DNA of 64,000 bases from Bradyrhizobium genosp. L (GCF_015624485.1 NZ_CP061378.1:4340001-4404000); one strand, 5' to 3'; counted from the stretch's first letter, positions 8,240 to 19,260 are shown. Translations and numbers: made by a program. Notes: generated by a model from the sequence alone, not told the origin.

Positions 8240-10510
8240 ATGTCGTTCAGGTGGATGCGGACGAAGCGGCTTGCCGCTTCGAGTGTGGTGGTGCTTTGCG
8301 CGATCGGCGCAGACGATGCGTTCGCGCAGTCGCAGTTGCCGCCCGTCACCGTCGATGCGCCGAAGCGGCAAGCGGCGAAACCGCAGCAGACGGCAACACA
8401 GCAGGCCACGCGCGCACGAACTGCGGCGCGGCACGCTGCGGCAACGCCGGCGAACACACAGAGCGCTGCACAGCCGACTGCCGGCAGCGGACGCGAGCAT
8501 GCGGGCGGTCCGGTGAACGGCTACATGGCGCGGCTCAGCGCGAGCGGCACCAAGACCAGCACGCCGATCATCCAGACGCCGCAATCGATCACCGTGATCG
8601 GCGCCGAGCAGATCCGCGACCAGAAGATTGTCAGCAAGTTCGACGAGGTGCTGCGCTACACGCCCGGCGTGGTCGGCGGCACCTATGGCTCCGACTTCCG
8701 CAACGACTGGTTCCTGATCCGCGGCTTCCCGGCGCAGAACGAGGCGCTGTTCCTCGACGGCCTGCAGCTGTTCTACACCTCCTATGCGAGCTGGAAGCTG
8801 CAACCCTTCAATCTCGAACGGGTCGAGGTGCTGCGCGGGCCGTCCAGCATTCTCTATGGCGGCTCGGCGCCGGGCGGCATGGTCAATGCCGTGAGCAAGC
8901 TGCCGCAGGCCGAGCCGGTTCGCTATCTCGAGACCGGCGTCAACAATTTCGGCAATGCTTACACCGCGTTCGACATCGGCGGCGCGGTGCCGCAGCCCGG
9001 CAACGCACAGCTCTTGTATCGCTTCGTCGGCCAGGTCCAGGGCGGCGGCACCCAGACCGACTACACCTACGACAACAATTTCTTCTTCGCGCCCTCGGTG
9101 ACCTACAAGCCCGACGCCGACACCCGCCTCACCGTGTACGCCACAGCCGCCAAGAACAACACGCGGGCGGAGAACTTCCTGCCCTATGTCGGCACCGTCA
9201 CCAACGCGCCGTTCGGCCGCATCCCAACCAGCCTGTTCATCGGCGATCCCAGCGCCGATCAGTTCAAGCGCGAGCAGGAGACGCTCGGCTACCAGTTCGA
9301 AAAGAACATCACCAGCGATCTCGACTTCCGCCAGAACGCGCGCTTCGGACATGTCGACGTTTACTATACCGGCCTCTACGGCCTGGGCTGGGCGACGACG
9401 CCTTCGGCCGGCGATATCGCACGCGGCAACTTCTATGCCCGCGGGGTCGCCGACCAGTTCAACCTCGACAATCAGCTCGAATACCGCTTCGCCACCGGCG
9501 CGCTGCAGCACACCGCGCTCGTCGGCGTCGACCTCAAGCACTACGGCATCGATGACCGGCAGGGTTTTGGCACCGGCACCAGTCTCAACGTGTTCAATCC
9601 GGTCTACGGCACCAACGCACCCTTTAGCGGCGCGCTGTACCAGGACACGTATCTCACCCAGAAGATGGCCGGCCTCTATCTGCAGGATCAAGTCAAGCTC
9701 GACCGGCTGACCGTGGTGCTGTCGGGTCGCCAGGATTGGGTCGATCTCGACAACCAGAACCGGATCGGTGCCGATCAGAGCCGCCAGGACAGCAAGTTCT
9801 CCGGCCGCGTCGGCGCGATCTACAATTTCGACAACGGCGTCGCGCCCTACGCTTCCTACATGACCGGCTACAATCCGATCATCGGCGTCAACGCGGCCGG
9901 GCAATTGCTGTTGCCGGAAACCTCGCAGCAGACCGAGGTCGGCGTGAAGTATGAGCCGGTCGGGCTCAACGCACGATTCAGCGTCGCCTGGTTCGACCTG
10001 AAGCGCCAGAATGCGCTGACCACCGATCCGAACAACGTCATGTTCCAGACCCAGAACGGCGAAGTCACCTCGCGCGGCATCGAGCTCGAGGCGGTCGCGA
10101 ACATCACGCGCGACTTCAAGCTGGTGGCGAGCTACACCAATTACGATCTGTTCGTCAGCAAGGACCTCAATCCCGCGCTGATCGGCACCGTCCCGACCAA
10201 CACGCCGCGCGAGATGGCCTCGGCGTGGGCCGACTACACCTTCCGCGAGGGCCCGCTGAACGGCTTCGGCCTCGGCGGCGGCGTGCGCTATGTCGGCTCG
10301 TCATTTGCCGATACCGCCAACACCGCACCGGTGCCGTCGGTCGTGCTGGGTGACCTCGCTTTGCACTACGAATGGGACAACCACTGGCGCGCCGCGCTCA
10401 ACGTCGTCAACGTGACGGACAAGATCTACGTCGCGAGCTGCGCGGTGATCACCTCCTGCTACTACGGCGACCGCCGCCGCATCACGGCGAGCCTCGCCTA
10501 TAAATGGTGA
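8240..10510 (+). CDS. TonB-dependent siderophore receptor
   Basis: Outer-membrane gated beta-barrel for ferric-siderophore import. The 756-residue protein has a signal peptide (about 1-29, cleavage after DDAFA) and a Pro/Gln/Ala-rich linker. The plug domain (about 85-230) contains TPQSITVIGAEQIRDQ, WFLIRGFPAQNEALFLDG and VEVLRGPSSILYGGSAPGG. A barrel follows and ends in the aromatic residue of ASLAYKW, as outer-membrane barrels do. ATG 8240 is preferred over an upstream TTG because GGAG lies 11 bases before it. The plug motif set matches the FhuA/FpvA-type siderophore receptors, but the ligand cannot be read from sequence. No siderophore ABC genes are adjacent. Confidence 0.93.
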   Translation: MSFRWMRTKRLAASSVVVLCAIGADDAFAQSQLPPVTVDAPKRQAAKPQQTATQQATRARTAARHAAATPANTQSAAQPTAGSGREHAGGPVNGYMARLSASGTKTSTPIIQTPQSITVIGAEQIRDQKIVSKFDEVLRYTPGVVGGTYGSDFRNDWFLIRGFPAQNEALFLDGLQLFYTSYASWKLQPFNLERVEVLRGPSSILYGGSAPGGMVNAVSKLPQAEPVRYLETGVNNFGNAYTAFDIGGAVPQPGNAQLLYRFVGQVQGGGTQTDYTYDNNFFFAPSVTYKPDADTRLTVYATAAKNNTRAENFLPYVGTVTNAPFGRIPTSLFIGDPSADQFKREQETLGYQFEKNITSDLDFRQNARFGHVDVYYTGLYGLGWATTPSAGDIARGNFYARGVADQFNLDNQLEYRFATGALQHTALVGVDLKHYGIDDRQGFGTGTSLNVFNPVYGTNAPFSGALYQDTYLTQKMAGLYLQDQVKLDRLTVVLSGRQDWVDLDNQNRIGADQSRQDSKFSGRVGAIYNFDNGVAPYASYMTGYNPIIGVNAAGQLLLPETSQQTEVGVKYEPVGLNARFSVAWFDLKRQNALTTDPNNVMFQTQNGEVTSRGIELEAVANITRDFKLVASYTNYDLFVSKDLNPALIGTVPTNTPREMASAWADYTFREGPLNGFGLGGGVRYVGSSFADTANTAPVPSVVLGDLALHYEWDNHWRAALNVVNVTDKIYVASCAVITSCYYGDRRRITASLAYKW

Positions 10511-10537
10511 CGCGCGGACCATGACGCTTCGTTCAAG

Positions 10538-10565
10538 GAGGGGCTGCCCCGGCCGCCCCTCTTTT
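10538..10565 (+). terminator. Rho-independent terminator after TonB receptor
   Basis: GAGGGGC (10538-10544) pairs with GCCCCTC (10555-10561) around a 10-base loop, followed by TTTT. It lies 28 bases after the receptor stop. Confidence 0.85.
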
Positions 10566-10736
10566 GCGTGCAAGGTCGCGCCGCATCTGAAATTCCCGAC
10601 CTCACCCAACCGGGTGATGTAATCATCCCAAAGATTCAGCCAAATACCGGCGCCATTTTGCGGTGCGTGCGGTGGCATTCCATTGCCGCGACCGGATTGA
10701 AGATGCCGATGCATTTCGGGAACGGGGGCTGTTCAG

Positions 10737-12182
10737 ATGCCGGTGATGATCAATTCGCTTGATGGTAATGGTGGCTTTTCAGGATCGCCACCGTCGTCCT
10801 TCAATCATGATTATATCGTGCTGTACAATTCGGAGCCGAGGCCGATCGATTTGACCGGATGGTCAATCCAATACGCTACGGCGACCGGAACCAGTTGGCA
10901 GGTCACCGATCTTTCCGGAACGATAGATGTGTATGGCTACTTCCTGATTGAAGAGGGAAGCAGCGGCAGCGGCGGAACCGCCCTGCCAACCCCGGACCTG
11001 ATCGGGACCATCAATCTGGGGGCGTTTGCCGGCAAGGTCGCGCTTGTCACGGACACCACGCCGCTGTCCGGTGCGAAGCCAGTCAGCTTCGACATCCTCG
11101 ACCTCGTCGGCTACGGCTCGACGGCAAGTGATTTCGAGGGCGCCGGCCCAGCGCCCGGTCAAACGAACGCCGGCGATGCCGCTACGGTACGCCAACAAAT
11201 CGGCGGGGATACCGATCAGAATGCGTCGGATTTCTCTCTCGGCACGCTCACGCCGCAAAATTCACGCAGCCCAGGCATGTTCCCCTCCTTGCCTGCCACC
11301 GCGAACGACTTCGGCGCCAATGGCCACGCCGACATTGTCTGGGTCAACGATGACGGCCGAGTGTCGATGTGGGACAGCGGGATGGTCGCCGCCGCTCACA
11401 TCACGGCTCCCACCGGCACCATTGCCGATGGCTGGCACTTCGCGGCCACCGGCAACTTCGGTGGCGGCAGCGACATCCTCTGGGTCAATGACAACGGCAA
11501 GGTGTCGGTCTGGGATGGTGGCCAAATCGGCGACGCTCATATCGTCGCTGACCTCGGCAGCAACATCCAGGGTTGGCACGTCGCCGGCACCGGCGATTTC
11601 AACGGCAACGGCAAGAGCGACATCCTCTGGGTCAACGACAACGGAACGGTGTCGGTCTGGGATGACGGCCAACTCAGCGGCGCGCATGTGATCGCGCCTG
11701 TCGGCACCGTCGCCAACAATGGCTGGCATTTTGCCGGCACTGGCGATTTCGCCGGCGATGGCAAGAGCGACATTGCCTGGGTCAACGACGACGGCAAGGT
11801 GTCGATCTGGAACGACGGCCAGCTCAGCGGCGCGCACATCACGGCCGACATCGGCAGCCAGATCAACGGCTGGCACTTCGCCGGCACCGGCGATTTCGCG
11901 GGCGACGGCAAGAGCGATTTCCTCTGGGTCAACGACAACGGCTCGGTTTCGATCTGGGATAACGGCCAGCTCGCCGGCGCGCATGTCGTTGCGCCCGCGG
12001 GCACCATCGCGGGTGGCTGGCATTTTGCCGGCACCAGCGACTTCAACGGCGACGGCAAGAGCGACATTCTCTGGGTCAACGCCAACGGCATGACGTCGAT
12101 CTGGAACAGCGGCCAGCTCAGCGCCGCACACATCACCGCCCCTGCCGGCACCGTCGCCGACGGCTGGCATTTTGCGGCGTAG
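10737..12182 (+). CDS. Lamin-tail-like / FG-GAP-type repeat protein, probably secreted
   Basis: The 481-residue acidic protein has no signal peptide. Residues 1 to about 150 resemble a lamin-tail domain (DYIVLYNSEPRPIDLTGWSIQY, then IDVYGYFLIEEG and ILDLVGYGSTASDFEG). Residues 190-481 hold six near-identical units of about 49 residues with the pattern GDGKSDILWVNDNG, then VSIWDNGQLAGAH, then a GWHFAGTGDF link. The D-x-D-x-D-G-like loops suggest calcium-bound beta-propeller blades of the FG-GAP/VCBS class. GGGGG stands about 10 bases before ATG 10737. Secretion without a Sec signal, for example by a type I system, is inferred. The function is unknown. Confidence 0.85.
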   Translation: MPVMINSLDGNGGFSGSPPSSFNHDYIVLYNSEPRPIDLTGWSIQYATATGTSWQVTDLSGTIDVYGYFLIEEGSSGSGGTALPTPDLIGTINLGAFAGKVALVTDTTPLSGAKPVSFDILDLVGYGSTASDFEGAGPAPGQTNAGDAATVRQQIGGDTDQNASDFSLGTLTPQNSRSPGMFPSLPATANDFGANGHADIVWVNDDGRVSMWDSGMVAAAHITAPTGTIADGWHFAATGNFGGGSDILWVNDNGKVSVWDGGQIGDAHIVADLGSNIQGWHVAGTGDFNGNGKSDILWVNDNGTVSVWDDGQLSGAHVIAPVGTVANNGWHFAGTGDFAGDGKSDIAWVNDDGKVSIWNDGQLSGAHITADIGSQINGWHFAGTGDFAGDGKSDFLWVNDNGSVSIWDNGQLAGAHVVAPAGTIAGGWHFAGTSDFNGDGKSDILWVNANGMTSIWNSGQLSAAHITAPAGTVADGWHFAA

Positions 12183-12204
12183 CGAGATCTGGTGGCAAAC
12201 TCCT

Positions 12205-12232
12205 CGTCGTCCCGGCCTTCGCCGGGACGACG
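12205..12232. terminator. Strong hairpin after repeat protein (possible terminator)
   Basis: Perfect 12-bp arms CGTCGTCCCGGC / GCCGGGACGACG enclose a CTTC loop, 22 bases after the stop codon. There is no T-run, so it could be a REP element or mRNA stabiliser rather than an intrinsic terminator. Confidence 0.55.
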
Positions 12233-12243
12233 GTAGAGGAATC

Positions 12244-12331
12244 GTAGGGTGGGCAAAGCGAAGCGTGCCCACCATTACGAGCACAGCGTGAAAGGTGGGC
12301 ACGTCGCTTACGCTCCTTTGCCCACCCTACG
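12244..12331. repeat. Palindromic repeat, GTAGGGTGGGC family
   Basis: Outer arms CGTAGGGTGGGCAAAG and CTTTGCCCACCCTACG are exact inverted copies, with inner imperfect pairing around GTGCCCACC/GGTGGGCAC. A second copy lies at 42978-43066. Confidence 0.9.
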
Positions 12332-12479
12332 CGGTGTCATCGTCCGGGGTGCCGTCTCCGCTAAAGCTCCGGCGCGCCGGAGCGACGACACCGAGTGTTT
12401 GCTGTTTGAAAATTGAATCAGAATCTACGTCGTCCTGGCAACAGACAGGACGACGGATGAATTGGGCAACGCGCGAGCC

Positions 12480-12701
12480 CTACAGCCCGGTATACCCGGC
12501 CTTCACATGGTCGGTGCTGCCGTCGAGCTGGCGCAGATAGGTCAGGCCGCACACGGTCAGCCGATGCGGATCGGTCTCGCCGGCCTCGAACAGCATCCGC
12601 ACATACTCGGTCACCTTGGTGCGGGCTTCGTCGCTCGCGGCGGCCGTGCGGTTTACCAGCAGATCATAGGTCTGCATGATCCGATCGATAGCGGCTTCCA
12701 T
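12480..12701 (-). CDS. Small conserved-looking hypothetical protein
   Basis: A 73-residue, probably cytoplasmic and mostly helical protein (MEAAIDRIMQTYDLL at the N-terminus, then TDPHRLTVCGLTYLRQLDG). ATG 12701 has GGAG seven bases upstream. An upstream TTG in frame would add eight residues. It lies 20 bases after another small gene on the same strand, so the two probably form an operon. No function is recognised. Confidence 0.75.
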   Translation of the reverse strand: MEAAIDRIMQTYDLLVNRTAAASDEARTKVTEYVRMLFEAGETDPHRLTVCGLTYLRQLDGSTDHVKAGYTGL

Positions 12702-12721
12702 TGATGTCTCCGGATTGGCGC

Positions 12722-12952
12722 TCAAGCAACGACCAGCGTCTCGGCCTCGAACTTCGCGATCGCCTTGTTGGCGAGGCGGATCCTGTTCATCTCGCCGCGC
12801 TGGAACAGCTTGACGATGATGCTGAGCAGGCGCTCATTGGTGGCGAAATTGTCGGGGATCGCGCCGGATTTGCGCAGGTAGTTGGACGCGATGGCGTAGG
12901 CATCGCCCACCACCTCGACATTCACCACCTCAATACCGCGCTCGACCAGCAT
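12722..12952 (-). CDS. Small hypothetical protein
   Basis: A 76-residue protein rich in short helices (VVGDAYAIASNYLRKSGAIP and LLSIIVKLFQRGEMNRIRLA). ATG 12952 is chosen because GGAGG is placed six bases upstream. A longer in-frame reading to 13078 is low-complexity and lacks a ribosome site. It is upstream partner of the 73-residue gene. No function is recognised. Confidence 0.75.
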   Translation of the reverse strand: MLVERGIEVVNVEVVGDAYAIASNYLRKSGAIPDNFATNERLLSIIVKLFQRGEMNRIRLANKAIAKFEAETLVVA

Positions 12953-13155
12953 CCCGCGCCTCCATTGGTCGATGGATAAGTCGCAGGGAACAAGTTGGTT
13001 CCTGGTGGCGCTCGGTTTTTTTCGCAGGTGCAGCAGAACGGCTGCGGCAAAACGCGACAAAGCGCATCGGCCGGGCACAGCCGATGCGCTGTCTGGAGGT
13101 TGGCTGCCGGTCTTCTGAAGCGGCCGGCTTGGCCATCAGGCGAAGAAGGCTGATT

Positions 13156-13674
13156 TCAGAGGCGATAGAGGATCTGGTCGGTCCAGAACCGCTCGAGGCG
13201 ATGCAGCGACTTGTTGAGGCTGGCGAACTCCTCGTTGGAGATGCCACCGACCTGCTCCACCGTCTTGACGTGCTTCTGATAGAGCGCATCGACGATCTTG
13301 CGGACTTCCTGGCCCTGCGCGGTCAGACGAATGCGAACAGAACGCCGATCGACGCGGGAGCGCTGATGATCGAGGAAGCCGAGCTCGACGAGCTTCTTCA
13401 GATTGTAGGAGACGTTGGAGCCGAGATAGTAGCCGCGGGTGCGCAGCTCGCCGGCGGTCAATTCCTTATCGCCGATGTTGTACAGGAGCAGTGCCTGCAC
13501 CGAGTTGATGTCGGCGCGGCCGCGGCGGTCGAACTCGTCCTTGATGACGTCGAGCAGCCGGCGATGCAGCCGCTCCACCAAAGTCAATGCTTCCAGATAG
13601 AGCGGCTGCACCGGAGCCTGACCGGCAGCGCGATCGGCGGCATCCGCCGCCGTTGTCGCAACGGCTTTCATCAT
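13156..13674 (-). CDS. ldtR: MarR-family regulator, LdtR-like
   Basis: A 172-residue winged-helix dimer protein. The DNA-binding core runs from about residue 45 to 125: SVQALLLYNIGDKELTAGEL, the recognition helix region GSNVSYNLKKLVELGFL, and the wing DHQRSRVDRRSVRIRLT. From memory it closely resembles LdtR of Liberibacter and other Hyphomicrobiales, a regulator of L,D-transpeptidase/cell-wall and osmotic-stress genes. That assignment rests on recall rather than a search. ATG 13674 has GGGGAAG upstream; an earlier in-frame start would add an unsupported 23 residues. The gene is followed by a long noncoding stretch on its upstream side, likely holding its regulated promoter. Confidence 0.88.
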   Translation of the reverse strand: MMKAVATTAADAADRAAGQAPVQPLYLEALTLVERLHRRLLDVIKDEFDRRGRADINSVQALLLYNIGDKELTAGELRTRGYYLGSNVSYNLKKLVELGFLDHQRSRVDRRSVRIRLTAQGQEVRKIVDALYQKHVKTVEQVGGISNEEFASLNKSLHRLERFWTDQILYRL

Positions 13675-14427
13675 GACACTTCCCCTGTTTGTCGTTTTTA
13701 TCGACTTATTCGACGAAACTTGTGTCCCGCCTGATAGCCACAACTTAGTGGGGTCGTTTGAAGATCAGCTTAAATAAGACAATAAAGAGATCATGAATTT
13801 AAGACAGTGAATGGCGGATTAAGCCCATGGATCAAGCACTTCTCGCAACTTTTCATTGACGGTAGATGGCCCCTGTTCACGCTTCGTCTGCCTCCCCTGT
13901 CGCATTCGGAAACAGCGGCGTTCGATTTCGAAACGGTGGCGTAACCGGTGTGAGGGAACCCTTTACGGTGACCGAATGGTGACCGGAAAATTCTCAGAAG
14001 ATTCTCGGAAAATTTTCGGGATCGCAGCCCGAAGCCTGCGCGATGGCGAGCAGGATCGCGTCCTGCCTGCCTAGAGCCTTTCCCGTTCCGATGGAATCGG
14101 AACGGGGCTCTAGATTTTGTTTTGACGCGTTTTCTTCACGCGAACCGGTTTCCACTTCGCTCGAAAACGCTCTAAGAGGTCCCGCCGCCGGCCAGCGCAA
14201 AGCCGACTGGCACATATGCCGAGATCCGGTAATCGACCCCGACGGCGGTACCGCAGAGACGCGCGCCGCGACGGGGTGCGCCGGGGTGTGCACGATCTGT
14301 GTGGTTCACTTAGCAGACGCAGCAATGCTGTCTTCTCACTGCGTGCACGCACACCATGATGTCAGCGCTTATGGTTTAGATTGATCGCAGTGTCGCCGCG
14401 CCGCCACAGTGAGGATCCCGGCACCGC
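13675..14427. other. Noncoding region between ldtR-like gene and DUF6163 gene
   Basis: About 750 bases without a supported gene. It contains an AT-rich promoter-like stretch next to the regulator (13680-13860), a run of GAAAATTCTC-type half repeats near 13985-14020, and a 106-base palindromic repeat at 14070-14175. Confidence 0.6.
14070..14175. repeat. RPE-like palindromic repeat (CTAGAGCC family)
   Basis: Contains the hairpin CCGTTCCGATGGAATCGGAACGG bounded by TAGAGC/GCTCTA. An AT-rich block follows, and then a second imperfect arm set (GACGCGTTTTCTTCACGCG, CGAAAACGCTCTAA). I recognise this composite element as common in rhizobial and Bradyrhizobium genomes. It is noncoding. Confidence 0.85.
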
Positions 14428-14889
14428 CTATGGCGGCCGTTCGCGCGCCGCCATCCAGGCGAGCGCGAGATAGGCGGCGAGCATCACGGCCTCGAACCCG
14501 ACCACGGTGAGGCTGCCGCCATAGATGCCGGGAAACATCAGCTCGATCACCGCCATCGACACCACGGTGGTGAGCCACACCACGGCGCCCCACGGCGTCG
14601 CCAGCCACAGCCCGACCGCGGCGACGAGCTCGATAACGGCGAAATAGATCGTGGCGGTCTGCCAGGCCATCGACTGGTTCTCGAACGCCTCCTCCTCGCC
14701 GCCGACGAAGCCGGTGACCTGGGCCCAGTGGTAGAGACCCTTGGCGATCGAGACCACCGCCATGATGCGCAGGAAGATGACGAGCCGCCGCGTCCACGCA
14801 TTATCGTCAGGCTCGATGCGGTCGGACGAGATCCCGCCGACCGTCATGGCGCTGTCCCGCGCAGAATCGCGTGCAGAGGTGTCAGACAT
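14428..14889 (-). CDS. DUF6163 family membrane protein
   Basis: A 153-residue inner-membrane protein of unknown function. After a polar N-terminus of about 35 residues there are four predicted membrane helices: LVIFLRIMAVVSIAKGLYHW, TATIYFAVIELVAAVGLWLA, AVVWLTTVVSMAVIELMFPG and the C-terminal FEAVMLAAYLALAWM. It is divergent from hemB across a 203-base gap. The family name is from memory. Confidence 0.85.
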   Translation of the reverse strand: MSDTSARDSARDSAMTVGGISSDRIEPDDNAWTRRLVIFLRIMAVVSIAKGLYHWAQVTGFVGGEEEAFENQSMAWQTATIYFAVIELVAAVGLWLATPWGAVVWLTTVVSMAVIELMFPGIYGGSLTVVGFEAVMLAAYLALAWMAARERPP

Positions 14890-15014
14890 CCGAATCGCCG
14901 CGCAATGGCTGCAGAGAGGTATTCATGGCCGCAGTCTTGGCCCGCCAAGCCCGCAAAATCAATTGCCGTTGCGGCAAATCCGGGGCGCCAAAGGATCCAA
15001 TCGGGGCGCAATGA

Positions 15015-16157
<1,143 letters not shown>

Positions 16158-16173
16158 CGGTTTCCTCCCCTTC

Positions 16174-16293
16174 GTCATTGCGAGGAGCGCAGCGACGAAG
16201 CAATCCATCCATCCGAGCATGCGGCGGGATGGATTGCTTCGCGGAGCCTGTCATCGGGCGGCGCTACGCGCCGACCCGTTGGCTCGCAATGAC
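16174..16293. repeat. Palindromic repeat, GTCATTGCGAGGAGC family
   Basis: The end sequences GTCATTGCGAG and CTCGCAATGAC are inverted. Inner arms GAAGCAATCCATC and GATGGATTGCTTC are also inverted. A shorter copy lies at 24299-24380. Confidence 0.88.
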
Positions 16294-16424
16294 GGATGGA
16301 GGCGGCAGCGGTCAATCCGGCCGCGGAATCGCCGGAATATTTCGGTGAGTTAATGCTTGCCCCCGCTTGGCAGGCGAGCCCCCGGTTCCCATCTCCTGCG
16401 CGGGATATCAATCGGAGGTTGGTC

Positions 16425-16979
16425 ATGTCCTACGGCAATGACGGCGGCACGCGGAGCGGCGCGACCTGGCGCAATGACGGCGGCGTTCCCCCGCATGCGT
16501 TCGATCCGTACGCGCAGCCGGACCTGTTTCGCGGCGTGCTGACCCGACGCGTGTTCGCCTTCCTGATCGACCTCCTGGTGCTGTCGGTACCGGTGATCCT
16601 CGGCGTGATCTTCATCGCCATCTTCGGCGTGGTGACGCTCGGCCTCGGCTGGGCGCTGTTCTGGCTGGTGTCGCCGGCCTCGATCATCTGGGCGATCGTC
16701 TATTACGGCGCCTCGATCGGCGGCCCGCATTCGGCCACGCCAGGCATGCGCATGATGGATCTGGAACTGCGCACCTGGTACGGCGCCCCCGGCTACTTCG
16801 TGCTCGGCGCCGTCCATGCGGTATTATTCTGGGCGACGATCTCGTTCCTGTCGCCGCTGGTCCTGCTGGTCGGGCTGTTCAACGGCCGCCGCCGGCTGCT
16901 GCACGACGTCATCCTGGGAACCGTTGTTATCAACAGCTCGGTCCGCACCGAGATCACACCCGCGGCACGGGCCTATTAG
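16425..16979 (+). CDS. RDD family membrane protein
   Basis: A 184-residue inner-membrane protein of the RDD family, whose members are poorly characterised and some act in ion transport. A polar N-terminus precedes TRRVFAFLIDLLVLSVPVIL, the RDD-type Arg-Asp helix. Further hydrophobic segments run at about 75-105 and 125-160. ATG 16425 follows CGGAGG at seven bases. The frame is open to 16296 upstream, but that part is repeat sequence. Confidence 0.9.
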   Translation: MSYGNDGGTRSGATWRNDGGVPPHAFDPYAQPDLFRGVLTRRVFAFLIDLLVLSVPVILGVIFIAIFGVVTLGLGWALFWLVSPASIIWAIVYYGASIGGPHSATPGMRMMDLELRTWYGAPGYFVLGAVHAVLFWATISFLSPLVLLVGLFNGRRRLLHDVILGTVVINSSVRTEITPAARAY

Positions 16980-17064
16980 GTCCGCTTAAACCAATTGACC
17001 GTTAGCCTTCAGGGGGCGATGCTGAGTTGGCTGCCTGTATTGTTGTGGAGCCCGATTATCCGAC

Positions 17065-17841
17065 GTGACCCAGCACTCGCGTGACACCCCGCAGTTTTAT
17101 CTGACGGCGCCCTCGCCCTGCCCCTACCTGCCGGGCCGACACGAGCGCAAGGTGTTCACGCATCTGGTCGGCGAAAAGGCCGGCGATCTCAATGATCTGC
17201 TCACCCATGGCGGCTTCCGCCGCAGCCAGTCGATTGCCTACCGGCCGGCCTGCGACCAGTGCCGGGCCTGCGTCTCGGTCCGGGTGGTCGCCAACGAATT
17301 CCGCCCCTCCCGCAATTTCCGCAAGGTGCTGGCCCGCAACGCCGACATCATCGGCGAGCAGCGCAGCGCGGTGCCGACCTCGGAGCAGTATTCCGTCTTC
17401 CGCGCCTATCTCGACCGCCGCCACCGCAATGGCGGCATGGCCGACATGACGGTGCTGGACTATGCGATGATGGTCGAGGACAGCCATGTCGAGACCCGGA
17501 TCATCGAGTACCGCCGGCGCAATATCGACAGCGGCATCACCGGGCGCGGCGACGAGCTGCTGGCGGTGGCGCTGACCGACGTGCTCAGCGACGGGCTGTC
17601 GATGGTCTATTCGTTCTTCGAGCCGTCGCAGCAGCACCGCTCGCTCGGCACCTTCATGATTCTCGACCACATCGCCCGCGCCCGCCGGCAGGGCCTGCCT
17701 TACGTCTATCTCGGCTACTGGATCGAGGGCTCCAAGAAGATGGACTATAAGGGCCGCTTCCTGCCGCAGCAGCGCCTCGCCCCGAGCGGCTGGCTGCGCG
17801 TCGACGCCTCGGGCGAGGTCCTCGCGGAGCCGCAGGACTGA
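17065..17841 (+). CDS. bpt: Aspartate/glutamate leucyltransferase
   Basis: Transfers leucine from Leu-tRNA to N-terminal Asp or Glu, making substrates for ClpS/ClpAP degradation (N-degron pathway). The 258-residue protein has the N-terminal Cys cluster [16 protein letters not shown] (about 54-70). Its acyltransferase core includes [19 protein letters not shown] and [18 protein letters not shown]. It starts at GTG 17065 with only a weak distant GGAG. It is convergent with mntH, nine bases apart. Confidence 0.94.
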   Translation: MTQHSRDTPQFYLTAPSPCPYLPGRHERKVFTHLVGEKAGDLNDLLTHGGFRRSQSIAYRPACDQCRACVSVRVVANEFRPSRNFRKVLARNADIIGEQRSAVPTSEQYSVFRAYLDRRHRNGGMADMTVLDYAMMVEDSHVETRIIEYRRRNIDSGITGRGDELLAVALTDVLSDGLSMVYSFFEPSQQHRSLGTFMILDHIARARRQGLPYVYLGYWIEGSKKMDYKGRFLPQQRLAPSGWLRVDASGEVLAEPQD

Positions 17842-17850
17842 AGATCGAGA

Positions 17851-19230
17851 CTAGCTGCCGAACAAGGTATCGATCAACAGCTTCACGTTCAGGATCAGGA
17901 TCAGCCCGGCGACGATCCATGCCGCCGCGGCGACCGGCCACGAGATCGCAAACTTCCCCATCTTGCGCTTGTCGGACACGAACCGCACCAGCGGGATCAC
18001 CGCAAACGGCAGCTGCATCGACAGCACGACCTGACTGAACACCAAAAGCTGCGCGGTGCCGCTGTCGCCATACAGCGCGGCGACCACGACGACCGGAACG
18101 ATCGCGATGCCGCGGGTCAGCAGCCGCTGTGCCCAATCGGGCAGCCGCAGATCGAGGAAGCCCTGCATCACGATCTGGCCGGCCAGGGTCGCCGTCACAG
18201 TCGAATTGAGTCCGGACGCCAGCAGCGCCACGGCGAACAGCGTCGAGGCGATGCCGAGGCCGAGCAGCGGCGACAGCAATTCAAAGGCCTGGTCGATTTC
18301 GGCGACGTCGGAATGGCCGCTCTTGTGGAAGGTCGCAGCGGCCACGACCAGGATCGCGGCGTTGATGAACAGCGCCAGCATCAGCGCGATGGTGGAATCG
18401 GCCGTCGCCCATTTGATCGCATCGCGCCGTCCCTCCTCGGTGCGCGGATAGGCGCGGGTCTGCACGATCGAGGAGTGCAGATAGAGGTTATGCGGCATCA
18501 CGGTGGCGCCGATGATGCCGATCGCGATGTAGAGCATCTCAGGATTGGTGACGATCTCGCCCGTCGGCACGAAGCCGCCGATCACGGCCGCAACCGGCGG
18601 CGCGGCGGCGGCGATCTGCACCACGAAGCACACCGCGATCACGATCAAGAGCGCGATCACGAAGGCCTCGAGGAAGCGGAAGCCGCGGTTCATCAGGAGC
18701 AGCAGCAGGAACGCGTCGAGCGCCGCCAGCAGCGCGCCGCCGACCAGGGGAATGCCGAACAGCAGCTTCAGCGCGATCGCGGTGCCGATCACCTCCGCAA
18801 GGTCGCAGGCGATGATGGCGGCCTCGCAGGCCAGCCACAGCATCAGATTGACCGGGCGCGAATAGGTCGCCCGGCAGGCCTGCGCCAGATCGCGATCGGT
18901 GGCGATGCCGAGCCGCGCCGACAGCGCCTGCAGCAGGATCGCCATCAGATTCGAGAGCAGGATGACCGACAGCAGCGTGTAGCCGAACTTCGATCCACCG
19001 GCGATGTCGGTTGCCCAGTTGCCGGGGTCCATGTAGCCGACCGACACCAGATAGCCGGGACCGGCGAACGCCAGCAGCCGCCGCCACCACAACCCGCCGG
19101 TCGGCACGGCGACGGTCGAATTGACCTCCGGGAGGCTGCGCGCATGCCCGGCGTCGCCGCGCCAGCCCGAGGTGGCGGGGACGGCGGTAGAGAGCGAAAC
19201 GGGAGGCATTTCAGGCGTTCGGGCGTCCAT
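17851..19230 (-). CDS. mntH: Nramp-family Mn2+ transporter MntH
   Basis: Proton-coupled divalent metal importer, chiefly Mn2+. The 459-residue inner-membrane protein shows the metal-binding DPGN in helix 1 ([18 protein letters not shown]) and MPHN in helix 6 ([14 protein letters not shown]). About 11 membrane segments are present. A soluble N-terminus of about 45 residues precedes the first helix. ATG 19230 is used; a GTG at 19251 in frame is an alternative, and neither has a strong ribosome site. The upstream TGCAA inverted repeat suggests Mur-type manganese repression. Confidence 0.95.
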   Translation of the reverse strand: MDARTPEMPPVSLSTAVPATSGWRGDAGHARSLPEVNSTVAVPTGGLWWRRLLAFAGPGYLVSVGYMDPGNWATDIAGGSKFGYTLLSVILLSNLMAILLQALSARLGIATDRDLAQACRATYSRPVNLMLWLACEAAIIACDLAEVIGTAIALKLLFGIPLVGGALLAALDAFLLLLLMNRGFRFLEAFVIALLIVIAVCFVVQIAAAAPPVAAVIGGFVPTGEIVTNPEMLYIAIGIIGATVMPHNLYLHSSIVQTRAYPRTEEGRRDAIKWATADSTIALMLALFINAAILVVAAATFHKSGHSDVAEIDQAFELLSPLLGLGIASTLFAVALLASGLNSTVTATLAGQIVMQGFLDLRLPDWAQRLLTRGIAIVPVVVVAALYGDSGTAQLLVFSQVVLSMQLPFAVIPLVRFVSDKRKMGKFAISWPVAAAAWIVAGLILILNVKLLIDTLFGS

Positions 19231-19260
19231 GCGACCAACATGGCTGATCACGGGCCTTAA

